Assembly (NCBI GenBank): GCA_030407085.1
Contig: CM059586.1
Location: forward strand, 11,550,001 to 11,614,000
Reading direction: 5' to 3'
Length of the DNA: 64,000 nt
Source: Trichopria drosophilae
Taxonomy: Eukaryota > Arthropoda > Insecta > Hymenoptera > Diapriidae
Shown here: one piece after another, positions 11,940 through 24,504 of the stretch
Layout: every line of letters begins with the position of its first letter
Numbering within the stretch: the stretch's first letter is position 1
Notes under the pieces: generated by a model
The model's database searches: none
The model's input: only the letters and a program-made list of their open reading frames with translations
What the model was told of the DNA's origin: nothing
Program-made: the position numbers and the translations under genes

Positions 11940-12460
11940 TGATTGCCCTCAAGGTCAAACTGGTAAAAGTTTGTAGACAGCAAAGACTACTCAATTATTT
12001 AAAATAACTCATAATGAAATTTGCGATAAAAGTCAAGTTTTCTAGTTAACAATAAGAGATCGCTTTAACCTACGAATGACCTTCGAAATAATCCTGTAGG
12101 TAAAAATGGTAAAATTTCGTAGGCACCTAGTCCTACCTAAGTATTTGTTTGCCCATGAATCTGAAGTTAAAACAAAACAGCTTGCAGACGATTTGACATT
12201 TGACCTTTAAAAGGTTACTTCAGCAAATTATAAAGTACCATTTTGGACGTAAATTTTCCCGCTCTTTTCGAATCCGGTATCAAAAATAGGTCTTTTCGTT
12301 TAAAAAATCCATGTCACCTTCAAATAACTTTCAAAATTGACCTCAAGATTAGAACCAATAATGTACAATGAATGCTCTCTTTGCGAACCACTTTTGTTTG
12401 AAACAGTTCTGTGTAAAACATTTACTTTTCAAAATATTTCGGGTGAGGGATTAAAATCGG
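11940..12460. repeat. Possible dispersed repeat with TGACCTT/AAGGTCA motifs
   Basis: CTCAAGGTCAAACTGG, GAATGACCTTCGAAA, TTGACCTTTAAAAGGT, TGTCACCTTCAAATA and TTGACCTCAAG recur across 500 bp. The same motif appears inside the hairpin element near 40433 (TTTTGACCTTGAAAATGACC). It may be a degenerate repeat family; borders are not visible. Confidence 0.25.
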
Positions 12461-13007
12461 ACACCTGGTATATCGGTCTTTTAAACTCTAAATAAAAATA
12501 ATGATAAGGTGAAAAATAAAATTATTGATTGAATAATTAGTAAAATAGGGTAATGAGAATAACGAGAATACTGGCCACACGAACGAATTTAAATTGAGAT
12601 TAGATGAACGATTGACAGTTTTACATTAAAGGAATTTTTCTTAAATGTTTTATATATATAGTCCCATATATGTATATGGGACCATCCACGATTAACCATC
12701 CACAGAATCGGCCACTTCTATTCGATTTCTCCCAACTTCTGATATATCAACCAGCGCTAGATCATTCCGATTTAATATGGAAGAGGATGAGCTGATTTTA
12801 TATCTACCGGACCATGTATAATTATGGTACCAATCTAACATTAGGGTATTATTGGATTGAATTAAAATGTTGAATTCTAAATAATTATTATCGTTATTTT
12901 TGTCTAATTTAAAAGTGAATTTAGTCTATTTTTTTTTGTATTCTTCGAAAGTATAAAATTCGTTCAAAATTGTACTTTCATAGCCTCCTGAGATAAAAGT
13001 TAATATA

Positions 13008-13241
13008 CACGGAGAAACATTTTCTTGGAAATTTTACCATTTCAGATGGTAATTTCGGGACAGCCATTTTTCCTAGTAAAAATTAGTAGATTTTATTGTA
13101 ACTTTTACTGTCTGAATAGGAAAAATTCCAAGAACTGATCGTGATTTTTGCCAGAAAAAATGGCAACGTTTCACATTCTGCAAGTCTGTCCCAAAATTAC
13201 CATTGGAAATTGTAAAATTTCCAACAAAGTTTTCCTCCGTG
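13008..13241. mobile_element. TA-flanked MITE, CACGGAGAAA family copy 2
   Basis: Tips CACGGAGAAACATTTTCTTG and CACGGAGGAAAACTTTGTTG (right, reverse-complemented) sit between TA at 13006-13007 and 13242-13243. Inverted arms share TTGGAAATTTTAC, ATGGTAATTT and GGGACAG. No coding capacity. Confidence 0.8.
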
Positions 13242-14619
13242 TATCATCGACATATCTATTAAAAAATCTATTTAAAAAATGGTCAGTTATACGTTCTAGG
13301 ACAAAGTTACCAACAACTCGAAAGATCGGAGAGGCCATGGGCATGTCGTTAGTTTGTAAACAGCTTTTGGAAATTTAAAGAAAGTGTAATAAAATCATCT
13401 TCTTCCAAAAGTGTAAATTTTTTATTTTCGTTCTATTTATTAGGAATTGTCTCTATTATTGACTCATTTGAGGTGTAAATATTGACACTACATCTAAGGA
13501 GATGGCCCAGAATTTTATAGTATTTTCATGTCTTTAATGCCACTGTTTTTGTTTAAAACTTTCGAAAAAAAGTTAGATAAAAACTCAACATTTCTTTAAT
13601 TTATATGTTGAACCATTTATTTCAGAGAGTTTTATTCGTAATGGATTTCCCTTTTTATGAATCGCATGCTTCAGGAGCATCTGCGTTACGAACAGTCAAT
13701 GAACTTTAAATGTTATTAATTAAAATTGTCTATTTCTCTAGATTTTCAGCATTTTAACAATTTCTATTATGATAGCTGAGGTATAGTCAAATTTTTATTT
13801 ATTGTAGGTAGTGGTCCGGTAAATATGTCATCACAGCGACGTTTGTGTGACTTTAAATTTTGGGCCAATGTCCTACCTTATAAACTTTTCAGATGTGACG
13901 TTATTTTTGGAAATAATCAATTCAGAGCATATCAAAAAGAACAAATTAAATTATTCTACGTCATAAGTCTAGTACATTAGTATATTTCTTTGAAATTCGA
14001 ATGTTACAGTTAATTACGATCCCTATTTATAAATACGTCTTCAGATTTTAAATTTTCAAAATGGCTGATTAAAAATATCCGATTGATAATCATTTTAACG
14101 CATTTTCCGTCAAAAAAGTTCAGAATTCAACGAGTAATACATGTGTGTAATCAACAACTTTAAAATTCTCCCCAAAAAATCCAATTTGAGCTAGATAAAA
14201 TAATTTTATTGTTTTTCGACCATTTCAATTATTTTTACTGGAACTGTTAACATCGTGTGTTTGGCAAAAAGTGCAACTAAAATCCATGAAATTTTAAAAG
14301 GCTGAATGATGTAATCAGTGAACCTCTACAATCTTTTTTAAATGTAACAAAATTTACAAAAAAAAAAAAGTTTAATGATTAGGACATTGACAACTTTAAA
14401 ATAACTCATAGTTCGCAAACTTGAATACTCGGAGTAAATTTCGACACAATGGATTGGTCGAAACAGGTAAATATAGTCTTTAGCTGTAATTGAGGTTTGC
14501 GCAACTGGCAAATGCTGAGTTTGCTGCAAGTAAATAACTCGATCGATATTTTTAGATGATCGGGCACAAACGTAAGACGTTTGGACCATTAAACGTCGTT
14601 TGAACAACAAACTAATAGC

Positions 14620-14850
14620 TTCGTAGGCAAGTGTTGAACCAGCGCATGTTGACTCGTTTCTGGCTAAACTATGTGGTTTTGAGGGGACGCATAGACGGCG
14701 TTCGACGTCACAAAGGGTTGGCGATATGGGTACGCTCGCGCTTGTTCACCACGGTAACATTCTGTGAGCCGAACGCAGCCCAGTTCGAATTTCACTTTGC
14801 CTCTGTAACTGATGTTATTGAACAATGGGGATCGAAAGACGCAAATTGCT
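14620..14850. other. GC-richer island of unknown nature
   Basis: CpG-containing stretch (for example GGCGTTCGACGTCACAAAG and TACGCTCGCGC). A 101-codon plus-strand frame crosses it but resembles no family I know. It could be a conserved intronic element or an old insertion. Confidence 0.25.
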
Positions 14851-17800
14851 TTTCCAGGAATTCCAGTAGATACTTGACATCAGGAGGAATACTGTACATT
14901 CGAAAACATACAAGTGCCGGAATATGTCTTACTTAGTTTTACTTTGTAACACATTTTTACCAACTATTAAACTGATTTAATTATTTTTAAAGCATTTCTC
15001 CGAGAATTAGTAATTAAATGTTCTTTTGATCAATTTTTCATGCAACTGGAAGATACCTTGTTTATATTTGTCAATTTGATCTTTGGTAAACTTCGAAATT
15101 GCTGCATACTCAAAACAAAAATATAACGACAAAAACTCCACCACCTCCGGCAGATCACTTTCTCGTAAGGACGTTCTAAGGAGCTTCTTAGGATATCTAA
15201 GGATACGCTTTTATCGTCCTAAGCGCATTGTACAACCTTATGCTATACTAAGGATATTAACTGGATGATAAAAGCCGACATCTAGACATCCTGGGGAGCT
15301 ATTTAGGACAAAGACGGAGAATGTACTATATTGATTTGGACCAAAGTTTATGCAGAATTTTAATGCAGTCGTACTTTTCAATTGTATAGTATTCCTCTGA
15401 TTGCAACATGGATAATTCTCATACTCTGTTAATATTCCCTATGTTATCGGAGCTCAGAATATATCAAAGACGGGTTCTATATTTTTTTTTTATTTTCTTC
15501 GCGCAGTTTTTCTTAAGGTCGATGAATATTGTTACAGATTAATTCTTCAAAAAATTATAACTTAATGATAGACAGAGAGAAAGAGAGTATTGAGGTTAAA
15601 GTTGGTAGGATAAGATGATGCCTATTAGCCATTTAACCTCTTTCGTCCCAAAATGTCCCAAAATAATTTAAATAATAACTTTCAATAGCGTATTATTGTC
15701 TATTTTCACCCCCCGCCCTTTCCGAAAAAAGACATAGTCTAACACTTCGGAAATCGGTTTATCGATCTATGCTACTTAAAAAATGGAAAAAAATGTTCAT
15801 CCCTTGATTTTCTTCCACTAAAAAAATGGTACTTATTAAGGGTCCTTTTTTAGGCTACTTTTTTTTTTAAAGGGAAATTTCCAATGCGGACTATACCATG
15901 AAATGTAGTAAAATGAATGAAAAAAAGGGTGGTCCATTAAGAAAATTATGCTATGTGGTTATTTTATTTCTTTCAAATAATGACCCGAAAGAAGTGACTT
16001 TGAGAAAAGGGCGTCTGAATAAAAAATATTGAATTCTTATTATTAAATGTCGCAGTTAAGGAATCAGTTTATTAATTTCCAATATGGAAAAAATGTACCA
16101 AATAATCCAGTAGCTGTTTTTTGTTTAAATTCGATTTGGAATTCGTTTTAATATTCTCTAATGAATTCTTTTCAGGGCTGTGAATTTCTATTTGTTGTAC
16201 GCTTCAAAAATTCTATCGAGCGATTTAACAATTAACTTTTTCTTCTATGAAGTGATCGTTCTTTATCTGACAAACAAAGCAACATATTGATAGACAAACT
16301 GGCACGAGCGACGATCTGGGATCAAATCTCCATTGATATTTCCTTTTGAACAGTTTTCAAACGAAATGAAATCTTTCGAAATTGAATATTGAAAAGTGGT
16401 AAAATCAATAATTTGCATTGAAATAAAAAATTAATATAAATACAATAAAATACATTACAAAATTACCTGTTAATCCTATTAGGTCACTAATTTTTGATGT
16501 GAATAAAATAAGTAATGAAGATTTTTAAAAAATCAATATGGGGGTTCCATAAGATGGATAATTTGAATGATAAGTGTAGTTTTGATGTTACTAATTATAT
16601 TCGAAATTAAATATTCAAGACGGTAATCTATGTATTTATATTTTGAAACAATTTTAGATCTATATTTTTATGCAGCTGGATCTTTCACAGATCCATCTGA
16701 GAATTATTAAATTGTACATACCTGTCTAAAATGATACCGTACTAATAAAATAAAATATTATAACACATAAACGTAAATTTATTAGAGTGAAAACGCAGCT
16801 ACTATAGTGAAAGTGAAAAATTAGCAAAAGCGAAGAGAGATATTACCCGCATTAAGAGTGAATGTTTAGTTAATAAAGAATTATATTCAAAACATAAGAA
16901 GAATGAACTATTTTTGTATAGTGGCTGAATGTAACCTTCCTAATGTTTGAAAAATTAGAATATGTGACTTAAAAAGTATAATCGTAATAAGTTTTACAGA
17001 TACAGTCTAAAGTTTTACTAGTTACTATATCAAAGACTACACTAACAGATGTTACCTATAAACTGTATAAAATAGCTAATTAATTACTAAATTTAAGTTT
17101 CTTTCTGAATACACTTTTAAGATATTCATTTGCTTGTTTTGATTTTAATACTAAAATGATACATTTGTCAAATTTACGAAAAAAAGACTTTTCGTTTTAT
17201 ATTTTAGTAGATTTTTATTTATTTCAAATTAAAGAGTGTAGTCAATTTTTATACTGCATGGTTATTTGCATGTATTGTATATTCAAACTTACGAATATAT
17301 ATTACATCAGAAAATACGGAAAATATCAAATTTTTAGAACAAAATTTTATTTTATGTTTCTAATACAATTATTAGTATATTATATAATTTTAATACAGGC
17401 GAACAGTCGGAATTTAAGTTGATATAAAATAAAATTATGTAGCCTTGATCCAAATTTGAGAGTTATAAGAGAGTTTTTTAAATTGCTTTAATTTTAATCT
17501 TTCTTCGTTTTGTCGGTCAAGCATGGTGCAAAAATCTTGTTAGTATACCGTACATATTTATCTTCATTTCAATCGCCTCTGGATCATTTACATGATTTGA
17601 AGATATTTCCGCTGGGATCGAAAAAAATCAATTTAATTTTTTAATTGCAGCACGAAAATCTGTCATTTTTTTGCTGCATCTTTAATTTACTAAGTTTGGA
17701 AATATGCTAAATTGTTATAAGCATTACGATAATTTCATTATGAATAAACTTACAAGCACAGATAATTTAAAATCCAAAACACGAAACATTTTCTAATTTG

Positions 17801-18520
17801 ATCGTAACATTTATTAACATTTTCAATTGGTTTCTTATTACTTACGCCTCGTTTGTGTATTCTGAATTATATTTAAGATAGCCGACTTAATCAGTACAAT
17901 CGTGCGTGGTAAGGAAATTAAATAATTTTGTCTTAGTTGCATAAAAAAATTTCTAAATTTTTCGTTTTGAAATGACTGTACTATTGAATGCATTGCTGGT
18001 AGTAATTTTATTTAGAGGCGTGCTTAATGTATTTAACCAATCTTACACATTTTCAATGAATGATGTTGCCGATTTACTAAATTATTTGATCAAGTGATTA
18101 AAACGGCTGATTTTATACAAGGCAGTTCCATTAAATTAAGTGAATGTGGTTCTACTGATTCAACTAAATTATTTAACCATTACAATTGCACATGATTTCC
18201 CAATATATGGTTCAAATATTTGATTGAAATTGTCAGTTTTTTTTCAGTCTAATATCATGAAAACTAAAAATTCTTTTGGATACTCTCTAAGCATGGGACT
18301 TGATACCTATTTATATTAAATAAATAAGTAGAACCGCAAATAAATAAATATGTCAATTAATAAGGAAGGAATTTATAAATATCTTTGGTGTATGAATAAT
18401 ATTGCACGTATAAAGCCTACACACTTGGTTTAACATTTTGTTACTTTTTCTGAACAACATCCACTAAAATGCTACGGAATTTTTTTAATTCAAAAAATTA
18501 TTTCAACGTTAGATATTATG

Positions 18521-18805
18521 AATTTCATAGTAAAAAAACATGGCCATTACGGTTCGAAAAATAAAAACGAACTCACTAAATTGTGAGATCTTCCTCACCC
18601 AACGTTTCGACCTTATGTAGGTCGTGTCTTCGATCTACTTGACTCGCTGTTGATGCCCCTGATGAGGACCTACATAAGGTCGAAACGTTGGGTGAGGAAG
18701 ATCTCACAATTTAGTGAGTTCGTTTTTATTTTTCGAACCGTAATGGCCATGTTTTTTTACTTTGAAATTTATGAATAAAACGGTTCATGTTAACAAAACT
18801 TGAAA
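18521..18805 (+). mobile_element. Penelope-derived hairpin with hammerhead core, 13-bp TSD
   Basis: It is flanked by the 13-bp direct repeat GTTAGATATTATG (18508-18520 and 18806-18818). Arms of about 110 bp are nearly perfect inverted repeats, sharing CATGGCCATTACGGTTCGAA and GAGATCTTCCTCACCCAACG. Between them is a unique centre of about 40 nt followed by a plus-strand hammerhead core. The 285-bp unit matches a severely 5'-truncated PLE whose terminal repeat was copied in inverted orientation. Confidence 0.75.
18659..18686 (+). ncRNA. Hammerhead ribozyme-like core, conserved boxes intact
   Basis: The order is CTGATGA (18659-18665), then stem II GACCT/AGGTC (18667-18671 with 18677-18681) closed by loop ACATA, then GAAAC (18682-18686). 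Box sequence and spacing are those of the hammerhead core. PLEs are known to carry hammerheads near their terminal repeats. Stem I, stem III and the cleavage site could not be assigned with confidence. Confidence 0.65.
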
Positions 18806-19202
18806 GTTAGATATTATGTTTCAACAAAATAATTTAATTAATTCAAAGAAGTATTCGAGTTATCCCTCAGGTAGGGAAGACAATAAACTAGATCGTGATG
18901 ACCATTACATTAAAAAAAATTTAATGAAATTATATTCAATTTTTATGCATTTTTCTAAAAAAAAGCTTCCAAATCTCCTTGTAGATATTAGAGAGAAGAC
19001 AAATGGTACAATAAATATAAAAATAATAAATTTTGTTAAAAACGATAGTGTTCCAGTTTCGCATTTGCATTTCGGCACGAATTAGAAAGGAAAGCAAGAA
19101 AGTGCACCTCACATTCGCGTGAATCAGATTTCTTTTTTGTTTTGTCCACTAGCATTGTTTCGTACTTGTACTGCAAGACGCGCTTGAAGGTAATTAACTT
19201 AC

Positions 19203-19282
19203 TCGAGCGTTGGTTCTTGATGAAGTAAAGTTGCAGTCGTTCCTTGAATGTGTTCTCGTTCACGTAGTACTCGACGCGAACT
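19203..19282 (-). CDS. SLO2: SLO2/KCNT-type K+ channel, exon encoding the pre-S1 segment
   Basis: This 80-nt internal exon is the most upstream channel exon recognised here. It reads [12 protein letters not shown] then [15 protein letters not shown], the strongly conserved block just before S1 in SLO2 (KCNT1/KCNT2, Slack/Slick) channels. It follows a TTGCAG acceptor and ends at a GTAAGT donor. It begins with one base completing a split codon and ends one base into a Ser codon (TCG A|GT), which the next exon at 10879 completes in frame. SLO2 proteins form tetrameric K+ channels in the neuronal plasma membrane, gated by intracellular Na+ or Cl-. No initiator codon belongs to this exon; upstream coding exons were not identified. 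The family assignment rests on the exon trio and on knowledge of the family. Confidence 0.9.
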
Positions 19283-20090
19283 CTGCAACATAAAATAAAA
19301 AGGTTCCACGTTAATACACCTTGTACGTGCCTTCACAGATTTTGAAAATTTATTACACCCCAAAGTCCGACCGACATCAGCTGGGAAATTTTCATATTCA
19401 ACGAGTAAGCGACGAGATTTCGACGCGGTGGGTCCCTGAGGGATCGAAACACCTACCCTTAATATAGTTTACAAGGTCGAGTGAAACGAAAAGGAATTGA
19501 ATATAGTCTAAAAATGTACCCCCGTCCTGATTCTTAGCGTGCCGTTCCTTCCCAGTGTTACCCAGGGGTTAATAATCGTATATCAAATTTTCCGCGTTTC
19601 ACACTTTCGACGTTATTGGCAGGGCAAACGAAATTTTCGATTTCACCGCTGCAACATTTGCGTTATTATTTATGAGAATAGCATTTTTTTTTGTACAACC
19701 TTCAAAAGTCGTGTCGAAAATTTTTGATATGGAATGTTTTAATTTAAGAAGGGACAGCGAGGGAAAAAGTTACGACGATGAACTTATAAAAGTAAATGGG
19801 TGTTAAAGTATTTCGTTTTTACACGAGTTTGAATTCTTATGTTTATAAATGAATATTTGGAATTTTGGGTAAAATTCGAAGGAGTATTTGGCAATCTCAT
19901 CAATGTATTCTATTTTTTTTTATATTTCTAAAGGTACTCTTATCATAAATTGATGTCATGAAGACTTTTATTTGTGTATCTTTTCGATTTGAGATTCTTT
20001 TCACATTGTTCACAGCATCCGAACAATACAAAATTACCATAAACTTCTAGTATTTTCTGCATGGTATTTTCTATAAATCTTCGGGATGTA

Positions 20091-20252
20091 CAGTCGGGAT
20101 GTCTCCATTACGCGAATTCTAACAGGTGAATATTGATACAAACAAAAGAATGCTAACCGAAAATGATGTTGAATCAAAGGAACGAATCACAGTCATTTGT
20201 TTATAACAATATTTACCTGTCATAATCCAACTTCTGAAGACGTCCCGACTTT
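20091..20252. mobile_element. Small inverted-repeat element (GTCGGGATGTCT tips)
   Basis: Left AGTCGGGATGTCT and right (reverse complement) AGTCGGGACGTCT face each other. Internal matches include ACAGGTGAATATTG versus ACAGGTAAATATTG and ACAAACAAAAGAATG versus ATAAACAAATGACTG. ATGTA abuts both ends, a tentative duplication. The superfamily is not assigned. Confidence 0.5.
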
Positions 20253-20264
20253 ATGTATGTAACC

Positions 20265-20570
20265 TAACCCTATGAACCCTAAATATTTGATGGATGTATT
20301 TCACGAGCAAATCAGGATGTTTTTGGGTTGCATACTTTTAACCCTTAATCCCGACACAAGGGTCGTTTTTCGTCAATTGCACAGTTTGTAAGTATTTTCA
20401 AACGGCAGGACACATTTGATACAGGTAGTGGGAGGAAAAGGGTTTAAAATAGCCGTCGGAACCAAGGGTTAATTTTTATAGAAAATTTGTTCGAATGACA
20501 GAAACTCTTCTTCTAGATTAGAAATAATGCAAATTTTACTACAAAAATTCATCATGTTTTTATGATGCTA
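20265..20570. repeat. Dispersed repeat copy, interrupted by a TTAA MITE
   Basis: Matches 47525-47700 in the same orientation: GACGAGCAAATCATGAC versus CACGAGCAAATCAGGAT, ATGACAGAAACTC in both, and AGAAATAATGNAAATTTTACTA in both. Family unknown. The extra segment 20342-20468 is a separate insertion. Confidence 0.5.
20342..20468. mobile_element. Short TTAA-flanked MITE (piggyBac-like tips)
   Basis: Tips CCCTTAATCCCGAC and (reverse complement) CCCTTGGTTCCGAC lie between TTAA at 20338-20341 and 20469-20472. The related repeat at 47525-47700 lacks this 127-bp segment and has a single TTAA at the equivalent point, which supports a TTAA-targeted insertion. Confidence 0.7.
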
Positions 20571-21749
20571 AAGATGAAATGATAATTTTCCGATAGCATT
20601 TCACCGATAATCGAAATGTTCCGGGTTTAACTCTCGATTCATCGAATCGTTACATTTTTCCATTGTTACCATCATAAAAAATTGTCAATTTTTTCAATAA
20701 AGTTTGGTGCTATTTAATTACGAGCATAAAAATACATTTATGCACTCTAATTTTCTAGGATAGTAATTCTTAAGTGAAATTTCCCGTACAAACAGCTGTT
20801 CAAAGACAATACAATTTGAGTAACATGTCATTGAAAGTTAGTAAACAAAATAGTACTTCTTGTATTTTGACGCAAAAATCTTAGCTACAATTATAAACAT
20901 TACTTTTTCATCTTAGGTATGAAATTTGGTAGTACACGGTACTTATTAATAAAATGATGCAAAATTCAACGAAAAATTTATACAAACAAAGGGTTGGGTA
21001 GCGTTATTAGTAGGAATTTGTCTTGAAATGAATTTCACTATTAAAAAACATTTTTTATGCAATTGGCGTATAAACATTTTGTGCCTACTGCATCAAAAAA
21101 CAATATTTGAATCTCAGACGTTGAATTTTCACCCTCATGAACCTCGAGCCAGCTTCATTGTCACTCGAGTTCGATCGCCGAGGCGTAAAACTCTATTTTA
21201 CGCCCTTGATACAAAAATAACTATTCTTCTACTGTAAATATTTATTCAGTTACACATCAAAGAAAAAAAATTCCTATTTATGAATTTTTTATATTTGAAC
21301 TTGTTTCACTAGCAATTAAAGATCACATAAGAATAAGTTGATAGAATAATAAGTTTTGAAATAGCAAGCAATTTGACCCTCTCATTGCAATAGTTTTATA
21401 AAACTCGAGTATAAAAGTTAAATATTAGTTGTAAAAACTTTTGAAGCGATTTTTCATTCATTAAAAACCTTAAGTAGAGGCAAGAAGCTTCGAAAAAGTG
21501 GTCGTACTGAATTTAAAAATCTTACCACATAAATAAATTCTACAAATCAAATCAAATGTTAGTATCAGACATTCCGTTGTAATTTTCAATTTTCTATCAC
21601 ATATAGCACGTTGAAGATGGTAAAGAATTATAGCTTTAAAGTCTATACTTTTTAGAAATTAATTAACATTTCGGATATAACTTTTCATTTGAATAATTTT
21701 ACTATCAGACGTAATTCTTCAAGTGAATTAAAGACACATTTGAAGAATG

Positions 21750-21842
21750 CTGTGCGGGTCGAAAAACCGACAAATCGGCTATTCGATTATCGGTTTTTGT
21801 GACCTTCCGCTTTTTGATTTGTTGGTTTTTCGACCATTACCG
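21750..21842. mobile_element. GTCGG fold-back element, short copy
   Basis: Direct repeat GAAGAATG (21742-21749 and 21843-21850) flanks a 93-bp hairpin with GCGGGTCGAAAAACCGAC on the left and GGTTTTTCGACC on the right. Same tip as 24288-24504. Confidence 0.6.
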
Positions 21843-23092
21843 GAAGAATGAATGGCTTAAAAAATGGTAATTTAATAAGTAGCATAGTATGCTGTATGAA
21901 GAGTATAATATCTTAATTATGAATAATTATTATTTATTATTTATATACAGGGGTTTCCCTGTACTAATCATGAATAACTATTGGTGTTGACTACTTATAT
22001 CAAACTTATATCCAACCGACCTGCGTTTTATTATAATGTGATGTTTCAAATAATCATTTGTATTAAAGCATAAAAAACTCTACTGATATTTTCACTAATT
22101 AATAGTCCAAATTATACTCGTCGTAATATTTTTACTTTATTGTTTTTATTTATGTTAATAATTAGTAATTAAATCTACTGAAATATGTAATTAAACCAAC
22201 GCGATTATTTTAACACCTTTAGGGTAGTTATTACAACTAATGAAAATAAGCTGAGGAATTATTTAATTCTTCAGAGTATTTAGAACATGATCATATTTAC
22301 ACAAAATTTCTTCAGTATCGTTATACTGGATTTTTGTTTTTCTGTAAGATATAAATATTAAATTTCATAAAATTTTAATGATATGAAATATTTCCCGAAA
22401 TTTTAGTTACCTTTATGCATTTAAATTTCATAAAAAGATGGGATAAGTAGTTCTACATTACGTAAATAAATATAAAGCGTGATGTAATATTACGATAAAA
22501 TAAAAATGTATAAAGTGACGTAATTTTATTGAAACATAAATAAAAATTCACAAACATAACTTAAAATTCCAACTTATTATTCATATTTCTATTTTACATC
22601 ATAGAACATTATAATATTATTACCCAAAAACAGGTTAAGATTGTTTCATTACTATGCAAAATCTAAAGCTATGCTTGTTAAACGACGATACTTAAGTTTG
22701 CGAGTGCTTGTAGCAAGTATACTCCTCGCGGAATGTGATACTGTTCTTAGCTCAATGCAAAAGTGAATTTACCTTCAAAAGCAGGTGCAAAGTTATAATG
22801 TTTTGCCTCCAGAATAAAAACATAAACTTTTATTAAGTAAATATACTATTTTACATTTTTTTGTGAATTTTGAAATTTATGAATATGTTTTCATATAATT
22901 TTCATTTTTTATTTTATTTTAATTTACTTATAAATAATTTTTTAGTTACATTTATTTTCATATTTTAATACATAAATGGATAGTTTACATTATAATCATG
23001 CTCGGGAAACTACGTGGACTGTACCTAATTTTTGGAATCTATTATTATATAGTATTCTATTAACATAATTTAAATCTATGTATCAAAAGTTA

Positions 23093-23290
23093 CACTCTAA
23101 ATTTCTTAAAGTGAAAGTTGAGCCACTCTCTGTTAACGGTGACTTTTTCACTATTTCTAAAGTGGATAACTTTATTAGAGTGGCATATTTCAATCCACCA
23201 TTAGTAAAGTGAAATTTCCACTTTAAAAATAGTGAAAAAGTCACTTTTATCAGAAAGTGGCTCAATTTTCATTTTAAGAAATTTAGAGTG
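23093..23290. mobile_element. TA-flanked palindromic MITE (CACTCTAAATTTCT tips)
   Basis: A near-complete palindrome of two arms of about 95 bp, with CACTCTAAATTTCTTAAA at one tip and its mirror at the other. TA is at 23091-23092 and 23291-23292. Internal CACTTT/AAAGTG blocks repeat. Tc1/mariner-like by its TA target and CAC tips. Confidence 0.75.
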
Positions 23291-24287
23291 TATGTTAATA
23301 CCGATTCGGAAGGTGAGTTACATTGAAGAAGATACTAAAATAAATTAAAGTAACAGTGAATCAGCGAAATGGATGTGGAAGATAATGACTAATGACAACT
23401 GATGACTAATCATAATTATTCCTGATGATGGTTGATACCTATTCCCGACGACCAATGATGTTTGATATCGTATATTGTAATAATGATACTAAGTAATAAG
23501 CAAACACTTTAAAATGATTGTAAAATTATTCATAACAAATTGTGTTTATCAGTACGTTTAATTCGTCAGACCTATTAAAGTTAGTACAATTCTTGTTTGC
23601 CAAATTCTTTAAAACAACTTCCAGCTATTGTACGTGTGTAACAATTACTAACACAAAAATGGAATTTCGCACCAGGATTAGCAAATATCGTGCTCTTTCA
23701 TAGTGATTATTAGGTACAGTTTAATTTTATGGATATCTTTTCAAAAGCTGTCGAAATTGGTTAGGTTACAAATGGTTTCGAAAATATTGTATCAGCTACT
23801 ACATTCGTTTCGTATTCAAGTAAGCTTTGTTAAATATTCCCAAAATGACATGGTGACTCTTCAACAGTTCATTTGTATAATTTTAAGATGTTATTAAGTA
23901 TTTTGATATTTGTATTTATGTTACTTTGTCTACCAAAGTGAACAGACGATTAGTAGACACATAGTCATATTCATATAGTGTCTTTTCAGGTTGAAATAAT
24001 AAGTTTTTCTCAAAAATTAAACTACTATATTTACTTACTCTCTGTTTTAGGTATTGTTAATAACAATGCAAGCCGTTATATATAAGGATCAGTTATTATT
24101 AGTTTACGAGAAAAGTGACTACCTTACGTCACTATTTCAGGAAGAGCAAGAACAAGGTACTTCCTTAATAAAATGGTGACAAATACAGAAATTAATTCTA
24201 AAATAATTAAAAAATATGATACATAAACAAACAATAAATTAATCCTATTTGTAATTAATTAAATAAAAATGTTAAACAATTAACTTG

Positions 24288-24504
24288 GGGTGCGGGTCGA
24301 AAAATCGACAAATCAAAAATCCGACAGGTCAAGAAACCGACATGCATAAAGCCGACAATCGAAAAGCCGACAGTCAAAAAATCGACACTTCAAAAAATGA
24401 TAGTCCGCATGTCGATGCGTCTATTTTTCTATGTATCGGCTTTTTGACTGTCGGTTTTGTGACCTGTCGGCTTTTTGATTTGTCGTTTTTTTTGACCCGA
24501 ACCC
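24288..24504. mobile_element. GTCGG fold-back element with 9-bp duplication
   Basis: The exact 9-bp direct repeat ATTAACTTG (24279-24287 and 24505-24513) flanks tips GGGTGCGGGTCGAAAAA and (reverse complement) GGGTTCGGGTCAAAAAA. Each arm is a run of CCGACNNNTCAAAAAN units, so one strand reads as a tandem of CCGAC blocks followed by a tandem of GTCGG blocks. Nine-bp duplications and internally repetitive arms recall Drosophila FB fold-back elements (MULE-related); that link is inference. Confidence 0.65.

Larger units (their letters stand above)
10880..19202 (-). other. SLO2 intron between the pre-S1 and S1 exons
   Basis: An 8.3-kb phase-1 intron. Identified content: a TA-flanked MITE (13008-13241), a region with several AAGGTCA/TGACCTT motifs (about 11940-12460), a GC-richer island (14620-14850) and a Penelope-derived hairpin with an apparently good hammerhead core (18521-18805). 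I see no supported feature in 10980-11930, 13250-14600, 14940-18500 or 18820-19100. Short open frames there have random-looking composition. Confidence 0.7.

Noticed and set aside
14631..14936. 101-codon plus-strand frame
   Set aside because: Longest frame in its area but with no known motif and an arbitrary start; kept only as a GC-richer island.
17850..17890. GAGGC followed by GTAAGT on the minus strand, a possible extra exon
   Set aside because: The flanking exons join in phase and in conserved sequence without it, and a stop lies a few codons upstream.
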